From assembly GCA_016295895.1 (NCBI GenBank), contig JAEDKI010000079.1:1-8418 (forward strand): DNA of 8,418 bases, written 5' to 3'. Source of the stretch: Clostridiaceae bacterium. Lineage in GTDB: Bacteria > Bacillota > Clostridia > Oscillospirales > Acutalibacteraceae. A program made the position numbers and the translations under genes. Below the pieces are notes generated by a model. That model did no database searches. It was given only the letters and a program-made list of their open reading frames with translations, and had not been told where the DNA came from. Positions 1-7,489 of the stretch are shown here, one piece after another (position 1 is the stretch's first letter; every line of letters begins with the position of its first letter).

Positions 1-37
1 AAAGAAAAAGCCGAGGCTTTTTGAGCCTCGGATTTTT
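1..37 (-). terminator. Intrinsic terminator of the aminotransferase/aldolase unit
   Basis: Read on the minus strand, CCGAGGCT (31-24) pairs with AGCCTCGG (18-11) around a 5-base CAAAA loop. A U-rich tail, CTTTTTCTTT, follows at 10-1. This is a GC-rich 8-bp stem with a U tract, the classic Rho-independent form. An A5 run (37-33) before the stem can pair with the T5 run (9-5), so the element could also stop plus-strand transcripts arriving from the left. It sits about 47 bases past the aldolase stop codon and closes the unit. Confidence 0.9.
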
Positions 38-78
38 CTCGTATAAAACGGGGGGGACAAAAGATGGTAGTGGTCAAA

Positions 79-1275
79 TTATTTGGAAGCCTGTTTGGAA
101 TACTTTTTGAGATAAATAACTCTCATAAGCAGAGCCTCAACAGGGTTGATCGCCTTCGCCTTGCCGAAAACCTTGGTGGTCAGCAGGGTAAGGCAGCTTT
201 TGCTCATAATCATATCGACCGCCTGAGCGTCGCCCTCAACGGAGCCGCAGCAAAGTGCGCCATTGTCCTTAATCAAGACTGCGTTTTTGCCCTTGATGGC
301 CTTAGCGCATTTCTCGGGCGAAGCAACCTTGATTCTGGTGCCGCAGATCTGAGCAAAATCATCAAGCAGAGGCTTCATAGTCTTATTGAGCCTTGAAACG
401 GCAACAACCTCGCTTGAAGTGTTGTGAATTATATAGTTGAAAGAGGGGCAGGCAAGATAAATGTCTCTGTGAGCCTTTGCGATGTCATCAAGAGCATTTT
501 CAGCCGCTCCGCTGTTGAGATCCATTGAAACCTCGGAGCCGTCAGCCTTGTTTTTGAAGACTATTTCTCCGCTGTCTCTGTCGCACTTACTATTATACAG
601 CAATGCTTCATCAATTTCAACAGTTTTTTTAGAATTTGTGAGCTTATCGGCAATTTCTGAACAGAAACCGTCAAGGTTGTCTGACTTTATTCCGAGTTTG
701 CTTTTCGCAGATTCAAGAATATGCTCCGTGCATACCTTTTCGAGCGAATTTGCAACCTGAAATGCCTCTTCGCTGTCTTTGCCGAAGCAAAGTGCGCCGT
801 GGTGAGCCATGATAACGGCCTTTGACGGGCTGAGTCTGAGAGCCTTTGTTACGCCCTTTTTCAGCTTCTTCGTGCCGGGCAGGCCGTAAGAGCCGAGAAG
901 GATTTTGCTGCCGATAAGCTTTTCTGCTTCGCCCGTAACCTTTTCGATTCCGGTTGAAAGCGCACTTATTGCGGAAGCAACCTTCTGATGGGTGTGAATA
1001 ACAAAGTTTGCTTCGGGATATTCCTTATAAACCTCGGCGTGAATGCCTTTCTCCGAGGAGGGCTTGACATTGCCGCCCCACTCAAGAGTATTGATTGCAA
1101 CCTCAACGATATCGTCGGGAGTCAGGCCGATATAAGGCTTGCCGCTCGGAGTGATAACAAAGGTTTTGTCGTCAACACGGCAGCTGACATTGCCCCATGT
1201 TCTTGCGATAAGCCCTGTCTCAACCAATCTTTCGCCGGCTTCGATAACCAGCTTTTTTGCAGTTAAAACATCCAT
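79..1275 (-). CDS. Tandem-domain class II aldolase/adducin family protein, second domain degenerate
   Basis: A 398-residue protein with two class II aldolase/adducin-type domains. In the N-terminal domain (about 1-200) I see GNVS (28-31), TPSG (42-45), the SSE motif with E75, HTH (H94, H96) and AHHG (H158/H159). In L-fuculose-phosphate aldolase the equivalent Glu and three His form the catalytic and zinc site, so this half looks active. The C-terminal domain (about 255-375) repeats the fold pattern but has IHNTS where HTH is expected and KDNGALCCG where HHG is expected, so only one ligand remains. Usual family members are single-domain, 200-260 residues. The start chosen is ATG 1275, 9 bases after AAGGG; ATG 1281 and TTG 1284 lie too close to it. 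The gene follows the aminotransferase by 18 bases and is probably co-transcribed. By family the reaction would be retro-aldol cleavage or epimerisation of a (phospho)sugar; the substrate is unknown. Confidence 0.85.
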   Translation of the reverse strand: MDVLTAKKLVIEAGERLVETGLIARTWGNVSCRVDDKTFVITPSGKPYIGLTPDDIVEVAINTLEWGGNVKPSSEKGIHAEVYKEYPEANFVIHTHQKVASAISALSTGIEKVTGEAEKLIGSKILLGSYGLPGTKKLKKGVTKALRLSPSKAVIMAHHGALCFGKDSEEAFQVANSLEKVCTEHILESAKSKLGIKSDNLDGFCSEIADKLTNSKKTVEIDEALLYNSKCDRDSGEIVFKNKADGSEVSMDLNSGAAENALDDIAKAHRDIYLACPSFNYIIHNTSSEVVAVSRLNKTMKPLLDDFAQICGTRIKVASPEKCAKAIKGKNAVLIKDNGALCCGSVEGDAQAVDMIMSKSCLTLLTTKVFGKAKAINPVEALLMRVIYLKKYSKQASK

Positions 1276-1284
1276 ATTCATCAA

Positions 1285-1289
1285 CCCTT
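1285..1289 (-). promoter_or_regulatory. Ribosome binding site deciding the aldolase start
   Basis: The minus strand reads AAGGG here, then TTG, ATG, AAT and ATG in one frame. Only the last ATG (1275) has a normal spacing, 9 bases. The site lies in the short gap after the aminotransferase stop codon (1296-1294), which fits coupled translation. Confidence 0.6.
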
Positions 1290-1293
1290 AATC

Positions 1294-2772
1294 TTATTTC
1301 TCAAGGCAGACAACATGGTCAAATACTCTGTCAAATGCGGCGAGAGCCTCGTCAATCATTTCGGGAGTATATGCTGCGCTTGTGTAGAGACGGCTGCCAG
1401 CAAGAGTTACAAGGCCTTCTGCCATGTAAGCTGCGCCCATGTGAGTCATTTCTTTCTTTCTTGCCGAGGTCTCGTTGAGAACCTTGGGAATGCCCCACGG
1501 CTTGCTCCAATTGATTGAGAAGTGCATTGTGCCGACGGTTTCAAGATGGCAGATTGAGCCCTGATTGAATGCAACGAAGGGAAGATTGTGCTTCTTGATG
1601 AGTTCCTGAAGGCCTGCGGTGATTCTGTCGCCCATCTGAGCTGCCTTGTAGCAAGCGTCTGCTTTTTCCATTTCTTCAAGCATTGTGTAGCCTGCAACGC
1701 AGCTGAGCGGGTTAGCAGTCATTGTGCCGCCGCAGAAAGCTTTCTTGATCTTCTTGCCGGTATCGTCAAGGCCTGCGCCGAGATACTTCATGTATTCTCT
1801 CTTGCCGCCGAGTCCGCCTGCTCCGGGATATCCGCCTGCAATAACCTTGCCGAATACGGTCAGGTCGGGCGAAACGCCGAAGTAGCCCTGTGCGCCGTTC
1901 ATGCTGACACGGAAAGCGGTAACAACCTCATCGAAGATAAGAAGTGCGCCGTACTTGCGGCAAAGGGTCTCAACGCCCTTGCAGAAATTCTTGTCAACGG
2001 GTCTTGTGCCGCTCTCGGGGCCGACGGGTTCAAGCATAACAGCCGCTGTGCCGCCCTTGAGCTTGTTTGCACGAAGCTTTCTTTCAAGGTCGTTAAGGTC
2101 GCCGGGGAAGAATTCCTCGGTATCCTTGAAGCAGAAATGAGGAACGCCTGTTGCCTGAGTCCACTTTGAGCCGGGAACACGGATGCCGTAGCCGAGCTGA
2201 TCGCTCCAGCCGTGGTATGCGCCGCCCATTTTAAGAATCTTCTTCTTGCCTGTTGCAAGGCGGGCAACACGGATAGCGGTCATGCATGCCTCTGTGCCCG
2301 AACCGAGCATACGGAACATGTCAACATTGGGGATAAGGTCGGCAATCTTCTTGCCGAGTTTATACTCATATTCATGGAAAAGTCCTGTTGAAGGTCCGCA
2401 GGTGTTGAGAAGCTCAATAACCTTTTCACGGACTGCAGGGGGATTGCTGCCCAGAACGGTGGGGCCGCCTGCCTGAAGGAAGTCAAAATATCTGTTGCCG
2501 TCGATATCGTAAAGATATGCGCCCTCAGCCTTTGTGAAAACAAGGGGGAACGGATAGTTGAAAGCAAGGTTATGCTGAACTCCGCCGGGGATAACCTGCT
2601 TAGCTTCTTCAATCATTACCTTTGACTTCGCACACTTCTTGTTGAAATAGTTCTCCTCGTAGTCTTTGAGAGCCTCAGGGCTGATTGAATACATGGGCTT
2701 TTTGATAAGCTCATCAAGCTGCTTCGTGACCGCCTGAGCGTCGGGGTAAGTAATAATTCCGTGGTTTGACAT
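1294..2772 (-). CDS. Class III PLP-dependent aminotransferase, glutamate-1-semialdehyde aminotransferase-like
   Basis: A 492-residue fold-type I, class III aminotransferase. Visible motifs in order are IPGGV (61-65), the phosphate-binding GSGTEA (157-162), YHGW (186-189), the cofactor-binding DEVVTAFR (281-288) with D281, the likely Schiff-base lysine K309 in FGKVIAGG, and GGTMTANPLS (348-357). These match the glutamate-1-semialdehyde 2,1-aminomutase branch. The protein is longer than typical HemL (about 430 residues), with an N-terminal extension of about 45 residues and an insert near 415-440 (NWSKPWG). Start ATG 2772 has AAGGAGG eight bases upstream. It is the first gene after its own promoter and is followed by a tandem class II aldolase, with no tetrapyrrole genes in view. 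A role in haem synthesis is therefore unlikely; transamination of an aldehyde or keto sugar in a pathway shared with the aldolase is inference. The family is certain, the substrate unknown. Confidence 0.92.
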   Translation of the reverse strand: MSNHGIITYPDAQAVTKQLDELIKKPMYSISPEALKDYEENYFNKKCAKSKVMIEEAKQVIPGGVQHNLAFNYPFPLVFTKAEGAYLYDIDGNRYFDFLQAGGPTVLGSNPPAVREKVIELLNTCGPSTGLFHEYEYKLGKKIADLIPNVDMFRMLGSGTEACMTAIRVARLATGKKKILKMGGAYHGWSDQLGYGIRVPGSKWTQATGVPHFCFKDTEEFFPGDLNDLERKLRANKLKGGTAAVMLEPVGPESGTRPVDKNFCKGVETLCRKYGALLIFDEVVTAFRVSMNGAQGYFGVSPDLTVFGKVIAGGYPGAGGLGGKREYMKYLGAGLDDTGKKIKKAFCGGTMTANPLSCVAGYTMLEEMEKADACYKAAQMGDRITAGLQELIKKHNLPFVAFNQGSICHLETVGTMHFSINWSKPWGIPKVLNETSARKKEMTHMGAAYMAEGLVTLAGSRLYTSAAYTPEMIDEALAAFDRVFDHVVCLEK

Positions 2773-2780
2773 TTTGAATT

Positions 2781-2787
2781 CCTCCTT
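2781..2787 (-). promoter_or_regulatory. Strong ribosome binding site of the aminotransferase
   Basis: AAGGAGG on the minus strand is a near-perfect anti-16S match. It lies 8 bases before ATG 2772 and suggests high translation of this gene. Confidence 0.9.
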
Positions 2788-2790
2788 AAC

Positions 2791-2811
2791 AATATTTTAT
2801 ATAAAAATATT
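2791..2811 (-). other. AT-only inverted repeat in the 5' leader
   Basis: AATATTTT (minus strand 2811-2804) pairs with AAAATATT (2798-2791) around 5 bases, just upstream of the ribosome site. The stem has no GC pair, so a stable RNA structure is doubtful; it may only reflect the AT-rich leader. Confidence 0.35.
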
Positions 2812-2834
2812 AATAACCTAAGTCTTTAAAAAAT

Positions 2835-2863
2835 ATTATAACACGGCTATTTTGATTATTCAA
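2835..2863 (-). promoter_or_regulatory. Sigma-A promoter with extended -10 for the aminotransferase/aldolase unit
   Basis: On the minus strand the -35 is TTGAAT (2863-2858), then a 17-base spacer, then a consensus TATAAT -10 (2840-2835). A TGT precedes the -10 and gives the extended TGnTATAAT form. Transcription should begin near 2828, leaving a leader of about 56 bases before ATG 2772. This is the only strong promoter I see in the window. A weaker alternative, TTGATT (2890-2885), 16 bases, TACTAT (2868-2863), overlaps it. Confidence 0.85.
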
Positions 2864-2876
2864 TAGTACATTTTCC

Positions 2877-2896
2877 GACAAATTAATCAATTTGTC
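2877..2896. repeat. Perfect 8-bp inverted repeat next to the smc stop, candidate operator or weak hairpin
   Basis: GACAAATT (2877-2884) and AATTTGTC (2889-2896) are exact inverted copies around 4 bases, and the repeat touches the smc stop codon (2899-2897). Read leftward, the hairpin is followed by GGAAAATG with no U tract, so it is a poor intrinsic terminator. Its centre is about 58 bases upstream of the inferred transcription start of the next unit, a position often used by activators. A regulator site is plausible but unproven. Confidence 0.5.
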
Positions 2897-5800
2897 TTAT
2901 TCCAAGCCGAGTTTTTTTGCCATCTCGGAAGTTTTGAGCTCCAGAAGCTTTGAAACGCCCTTTTCCTGCATTGTTACGCCGTAGAGCATATCCGCTTCGT
3001 CCATGGTGCCACGCCTGTGGGTGATAAGTATGAACTGCGTTCTGTCGGTCATGCTTCTGACATATGAAGCATATCGGCTGACATTGACATCGTCAAGAGC
3101 CGCCTCAACCTCATCGAAAATGCAGAACGGAGCAGGGTTGACCTTCTGGATTGCAAACAGCAGAGCAATGGCGGCAAGTCCCTTTTCTCCGCCTGAAAGC
3201 AGGTCGATATTCTGAACATTCTTTCCGGGCGGCTGAACCCTGATGTTGATGTTGCATTCAAGCACATCCTGCGGGTCGTCAAGCACAAGCTCAGCCCGTC
3301 CGCCGTCAAACAAATCCTTGAAGGTTTCGCCGAAATTGTTGTTGATTCGTCTGAACTGCTCTCTGAATCTCTCAGCCATTTTGCCTGTCAGCTCTTCGAT
3401 GAGCTTCGTCAGCTCCTCTTTGGATTTCTCGATGTCGCTTATCTGACCGCTCATGTATTCGTATCTGCCGGAAACCTCTTTGTATTCCTCGATTGCTCCG
3501 ACATTGACGCTGCCCAAAGCCCTGATTTTATTTTTAATCTCCTGCAGCGAACGCTGAGCCTTCGGAATATCGTCAAGAACGATATTCATTTCCGCCGCCT
3601 CTCTGAGAGAAAGCTGATACTCGTCATAGAGCTTGTTCTGCGCCGTTTCAAGCTCTTTCTGCATTGAATCACGGCGCTCCTCAAGCCTTGCAAGCTCGCC
3701 GCCGAGCTTTTCTCTGTCGGCAGTCATTTCACGCTCTTTTATGCGCAGGGAAGTGCTCTGCGCCTCGCCCTGAGTTCGCTTTTCAATAAGATTTTCAATC
3801 TGTTTTTCCGTATTAACGGCATTTTCACGCAGATAAACCGCCTTATCCTCAAGAGCCTTGATGTTGGCAAGAATTTCTTCGTTCTGTTGCTTTATCTGCC
3901 CGATTTCTTCGTTGAGCTTGTCGGCTCTGCGGTTAAAATTCTCTCTGCGCTCGATACAGCCCGCTATCGTTTCGTTATCTGCTTCGATATCCTTATGCAG
4001 GGCAACGATTTCAAGGTTCAGGCCGTTCTGAATCCCCGATGATTCTTCACGGAGCCTGTCGATTGATTCACGCTCCGCATTCAGCTCGCTGAGCATTTCT
4101 CCGAGCCTGTCGCTTTTCGCCGTTACTTCTTCAATTTCCGCCTGAGCCTTTTCTTCCTCGGCAAGGGACTCGGCGATTCTCGCCTTTGCCCTCTCTTTTT
4201 CTTCTTCAAGCTCGCCGATATGACCCTTTGCGGCAGAATATCTGTCCTTGACAAGATTCAGCGCACTCTCGGCTCTGATTATATCCTCCTGCGACTTCAT
4301 CAGCTCGGCTTCGCTCGCTTCAAGCTCCGCTCTGACCTGAGCCAGCTCCTCGGAAAGAGTCTTAAAGCTCTCGTTTCTTTCGGAATACTGCTTTTCAAGA
4401 ACGGCAACCTTTTCACGCAGGCTTTCAATCTCCGTCGTTCTGCTCAGGAATCCCGCTCCCGAGCCTCTTGAACCGCCCGTCATTGAGCCGCCTGCGTTGA
4501 GCACCTGACCGTCAAGGGTGACTATCTTGAAGCGGTAGGAATATTTTTTCGCCATGGCAATGCCGTTGTCGATATTATCAACAACCGCCGTTCTGCCGAG
4601 CAGAGAGCCTATGATTTCGCCGTATTTCGGGTCAAAATCAAGGAGTCTGTCCGCCATATCAACAAAGCCCTCGCAGTTTTCAAGCCCCTTTTCGGTGAAA
4701 GGTCTTGATTTAACCGAGGTCAGCGGCAGAAAGGTTGCTCTGCCCGCTCTGTTTTCTTTCAGGAAATTAATCGCCCTTTTTGCGGTGTTTTCATCGTCGG
4801 TAACGATATTCTGAATCGCCGCACCGAGAGCAGTCTCAACCGCAACCGCATATTCGGCAGGGGCGGAAATGAGCTGAGAAAGCGTTCCGTGAACGCCTCT
4901 TATTGCGCCTCTTTTGGCTTCTTTTATGACCTTCTGAACGCTTCCCGCATAGCCGTCAAGGTTCTTTTCAAGGTCATCAAGCATCTTGATTCTTGCGTTT
5001 TTCTGATATATGTCAAGATTTATCGCTTCAAGCTCCTTGCGGAGCTTTTCTTCTTTTCCGCTTCTTGATTCGATTATCATGCGGTAGCCGTCAAGCGAAT
5101 TTTCAAACTCCGCCGCCTCGGTTTTAAGACGGTCAAGCTCCTTTTCGGCTTCGGCTTTTTCTTTTTCAAGGGCGTCGATAACTCCGCCTCTGGATTCGAT
5201 AACCTCGTCAATATTTTCTATTCTCGCACTAAGCTCTCTGCGGGCGGATTCCGTGGTTGATTTTTCAACCCTCAAATCCGCAAGTCTGAGAGCCAAAGCC
5301 GTTAATTCATCGCTGATTTCACGGGATTTTTCGGAGTTTTCGCTGTTCTGACCAAGCAGGTCATTCAATCTTTGAAGCTCATCGGCAAGAGCCTGCTTCT
5401 TCTGAGAGATAACGGCTTCTTTTTCGGAAATATCTTTCTGCGCCTGCTCAATCTGAGCGTCAATTTCGGCAACGGAGCTTGCGCTCTCGCCCATGTCGCC
5501 GCTGATTCGCTCTATCGTCTGCTCGTTATGCTCGATTGTGTTCTTTTCAACGGCAATCTGACCGCCGATAACCGCCGCTTCCTCCTCGCCCTCGGAAACA
5601 CTGCGGCGCAGGCGTTCAATTTCAAGGGTAATATCCTGACCCTCTTTTATCGCCTTTTCAATCTGCGCTTCAAGCTCTGAAAGCTCGTTTTCCGTTTTCT
5701 CATACTGAGCTGAGGCAAGCGAAAGCTTATGCTCCTGCTCACGCAGACCGTTCTTTGATTTTTCTATTGTATGAAGCCACAGACCGATTTCAAGAGTTTT

Positions 5801-6469
5801 CTTTTCCTCGGCAAGAGCTATGAATTTTGTTGCTTTTTCGCTCTGAGTTTTGAGCGGACCGATTCTTGATTCAAGCTCGGCAAGAATATCTCTGAGCCTG
5901 ACAAGATTTTCCTCCGCCTGGTCAAGCCTGCGGTTTGCATCTGCCCGTCTGTAGCGGAAATGCGAAATTCCCGCCGCTTCTTCAAGCATATCTCTGCGCT
6001 GAGTTGAACGGGCGGAAACCAAATCGGCAATTCTGCCCTGACCGACCATGGAATAGCCGTCTCTGCCCAGACCCGTATCCATGAAAAGCTCATGGATATC
6101 TCTCAGGCGGCATACCTCGCCGTTGATTTTATATTCGCTCTCGCCCGAGCGGTAATAACGGCGGGTTACGGCAACCTCATCCTTGTCGCAGCCGTTGAGC
6201 CCTCTGTCGGTGTTATCAAGGCGCAGAGTGACCTCGGCAAAGCCGAGCGCTTTTCTGCTGCTCGTGCCGCCGAAAATGACATCCTCCATTTTTGCGCCTC
6301 GGAGCGTCTTTGTTGACTGCTCGCCGAGAACCCAGCGCACGGCGTCGGAAATATTGCTCTTGCCCGAGCCGTTAGGCCCGACAACGGCGGTAATTCCTCT
6401 GCCGAACTCAAGCGTAGTTTTGTCGGGAAATGACTTGAATCCCTGCATTTCAAGCGATTTTAATATCAT
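2897..6469 (-). CDS. smc: Chromosome segregation/condensation ATPase SMC
   Basis: A full-length, 1190-residue SMC protein, the ABC-type ATPase that dimerises and works with ScpA and ScpB to organise and separate chromosomes in the nucleoid. The N-terminal head has Walker A GPNGSGKS (31-38), the arginine finger in TLRG (R57) and the Q-loop VGQG (Q144). Long coiled coils run about 170-500 and 680-1030, rich in Glu, Lys, Leu and Ala. The hinge spans about 505-668 and ends in the glycine-rich NAGGSMTGGS (658-667). The C-terminal head has the signature LSGGEKG (1091-1097), Walker B CIFDEVEAALDD with D1119/E1120, and the switch His in ITHRRGTM (H1151). Gly follows EK in the signature where Ala is common. 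ATG 6469 starts 15 bases after the radical SAM stop; the nearest purine-rich site, AAAGG, is weak at 12 bases. It is probably read from the upstream operon. Confidence 0.98.
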   Translation of the reverse strand: MILKSLEMQGFKSFPDKTTLEFGRGITAVVGPNGSGKSNISDAVRWVLGEQSTKTLRGAKMEDVIFGGTSSRKALGFAEVTLRLDNTDRGLNGCDKDEVAVTRRYYRSGESEYKINGEVCRLRDIHELFMDTGLGRDGYSMVGQGRIADLVSARSTQRRDMLEEAAGISHFRYRRADANRRLDQAEENLVRLRDILAELESRIGPLKTQSEKATKFIALAEEKKTLEIGLWLHTIEKSKNGLREQEHKLSLASAQYEKTENELSELEAQIEKAIKEGQDITLEIERLRRSVSEGEEEAAVIGGQIAVEKNTIEHNEQTIERISGDMGESASSVAEIDAQIEQAQKDISEKEAVISQKKQALADELQRLNDLLGQNSENSEKSREISDELTALALRLADLRVEKSTTESARRELSARIENIDEVIESRGGVIDALEKEKAEAEKELDRLKTEAAEFENSLDGYRMIIESRSGKEEKLRKELEAINLDIYQKNARIKMLDDLEKNLDGYAGSVQKVIKEAKRGAIRGVHGTLSQLISAPAEYAVAVETALGAAIQNIVTDDENTAKRAINFLKENRAGRATFLPLTSVKSRPFTEKGLENCEGFVDMADRLLDFDPKYGEIIGSLLGRTAVVDNIDNGIAMAKKYSYRFKIVTLDGQVLNAGGSMTGGSRGSGAGFLSRTTEIESLREKVAVLEKQYSERNESFKTLSEELAQVRAELEASEAELMKSQEDIIRAESALNLVKDRYSAAKGHIGELEEEKERAKARIAESLAEEEKAQAEIEEVTAKSDRLGEMLSELNAERESIDRLREESSGIQNGLNLEIVALHKDIEADNETIAGCIERRENFNRRADKLNEEIGQIKQQNEEILANIKALEDKAVYLRENAVNTEKQIENLIEKRTQGEAQSTSLRIKEREMTADREKLGGELARLEERRDSMQKELETAQNKLYDEYQLSLREAAEMNIVLDDIPKAQRSLQEIKNKIRALGSVNVGAIEEYKEVSGRYEYMSGQISDIEKSKEELTKLIEELTGKMAERFREQFRRINNNFGETFKDLFDGGRAELVLDDPQDVLECNINIRVQPPGKNVQNIDLLSGGEKGLAAIALLFAIQKVNPAPFCIFDEVEAALDDVNVSRYASYVRSMTDRTQFILITHRRGTMDEADMLYGVTMQEKGVSKLLELKTSEMAKKLGLE

Positions 6470-6484
6470 TCTCTTACCAAACCT

Positions 6485-7489
6485 TTATGTATTCGTTTCA
6501 ATCAGAACCTCGTATTTTTCAACGCCCTCTCTGCCCTTGACCGTGCATATGAAGCCGTTTTCACGAAGCTTTGTCAGATTTTGCTTTTTCTGCCCCGTCA
6601 TTTTTGAAATTTCTTTTGGAGCAACAAATAAAGTGTATACGCCTGCTCCGTGTTTTTTAAGCCCGTCAAGAGCGTTGTTATAATAAATCCTGCCCTCACA
6701 AAGCTCTCTGAGCGCAGGATGATAAGCTCCGCCTTCATAATTTTCTTCAACCGAACCGCCCGAATGGAGACCGACTCTGATTACCTTTATCCCTGCGTTT
6801 TCAAACATCGGAATCAGCCTTGCGCAAAGCTCAACGGTTTCTTCAATTCCTTTGGGAACAAATTCTCCGCCATGCATCAGCTCGGCAAGCTTTGTATCCT
6901 TTATAACCACCGTCGGATAAATTCTGACCGTTGCGGGTCTCAGCTCAATAATCTTTTCGGCGGTTTCAATGCTGTCGGCATCGGTTGAGCCGTAAAGCCC
7001 CGTCATCATCTGAAGCCCGAGCTCAAAGCCGTATTCATGCAGAAGCCCGCAAGCATCGCAGACCTGCTTTGCCGAATGACCCCTTTCGTTGAGGGCAAGA
7101 ACCCTGTCGTCAAGGCTCTGTGCGCCGAGCTCAACGGCGGTTACTCCGTATTTTTTCAGAATTTCGCAGATTTCACGGCTTATGCCGTCGGGTCTTGTTG
7201 AAATTCTGATACCTTTGAAAATTCCTTTTTCAACATATTCATATGCGACTTGCAGAAGCGAGAGCATATATTCACGCTCAACCATCGTAAAGCTTCCGCC
7301 GAAAAAGGCTATCTCGCCGCCTGCGGCTTCACTTTTGTCAAGCGTTTCAATTGCAGTCTGAGCCGCCTTGTGAACATCATCGGGGGTCAAATCCCCTCCG
7401 CTTCCCGAAATGCTCCGCTGATTGCAGAACGAGCACATGTGTGGGCATCCCTTATGGACAATGAAAAGAGCTATGTTTATATGCTTCAT
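6485..7489 (-). CDS. Elp3-like radical SAM protein lacking an acetyltransferase domain
   Basis: A 334-residue radical SAM protein. The iron-sulfur cluster motif is C15-x3-C19-x2-C22 in GCPHMCSFCNQ. Further family marks are FFGGSF (62-67), STRPDGI (97-103), VELGAQSLDDRVL (119-131), GLQMMTGLYG (158-167) and RIYPTVVIK (189-197). These resemble the catalytic core of Elp3, which modifies the tRNA wobble uridine, but Elp3 has a C-terminal GNAT acetyltransferase domain and this protein ends too early for one. Residues about 295-334 instead look like a small basic tail (MTGQKKQNLTKLRENGF), possibly RNA-binding. The ATG overlaps the rnc stop by four bases (ATGA), so translation is probably coupled. 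Its place between rnc and smc is known from other Clostridia, but I know of no assigned function. A tRNA-related radical reaction is the best inference. Confidence 0.88.
   Translation of the reverse strand: MKHINIALFIVHKGCPHMCSFCNQRSISGSGGDLTPDDVHKAAQTAIETLDKSEAAGGEIAFFGGSFTMVEREYMLSLLQVAYEYVEKGIFKGIRISTRPDGISREICEILKKYGVTAVELGAQSLDDRVLALNERGHSAKQVCDACGLLHEYGFELGLQMMTGLYGSTDADSIETAEKIIELRPATVRIYPTVVIKDTKLAELMHGGEFVPKGIEETVELCARLIPMFENAGIKVIRVGLHSGGSVEENYEGGAYHPALRELCEGRIYYNNALDGLKKHGAGVYTLFVAPKEISKMTGQKKQNLTKLRENGFICTVKGREGVEKYEVLIETNT

Noticed and set aside
64..396. A plus-strand open frame near the left end
   Set aside because: It is antisense to the aldolase C-terminal domain, which is clearly homologous to the N-terminal one, and no ribosome site precedes it.
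1588..2169. A 193-codon plus-strand open frame with many Ala, Cys and Leu codons
   Set aside because: It lies wholly inside the aminotransferase gene, antisense to its conserved motifs, and its protein shows no recognisable domain.
1294..2772. Calling the aminotransferase HemL (haem biosynthesis)
   Set aside because: The protein is about 60 residues longer than HemL, is partnered with an aldolase, and no other tetrapyrrole gene is nearby. Only the family similarity supports it.
2863..2890. A second promoter TTGATT, 16 bases, TACTAT
   Set aside because: The -10 matches only 4 of 6 and it overlaps a far better promoter at 2835-2863.
2877..2896. Treating the inverted repeat as a normal Rho-independent terminator of smc
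   Set aside because: The stem has only two GC pairs and is followed by GGAAAATG, not a U tract, in the smc direction.
3600..5800. Repeated Glu/Lys/Leu-coding stretches in smc that look like low-complexity repeats
   Set aside because: They are the expected heptad patterns of SMC coiled coils, not DNA repeats.
6183..6683. A 166-codon plus-strand open frame across the smc start and the radical SAM end
   Set aside because: It is antisense to the SMC ATP-binding head and the radical SAM tail. Its composition is Ser/Pro/Leu-rich, as expected of a shadow frame.
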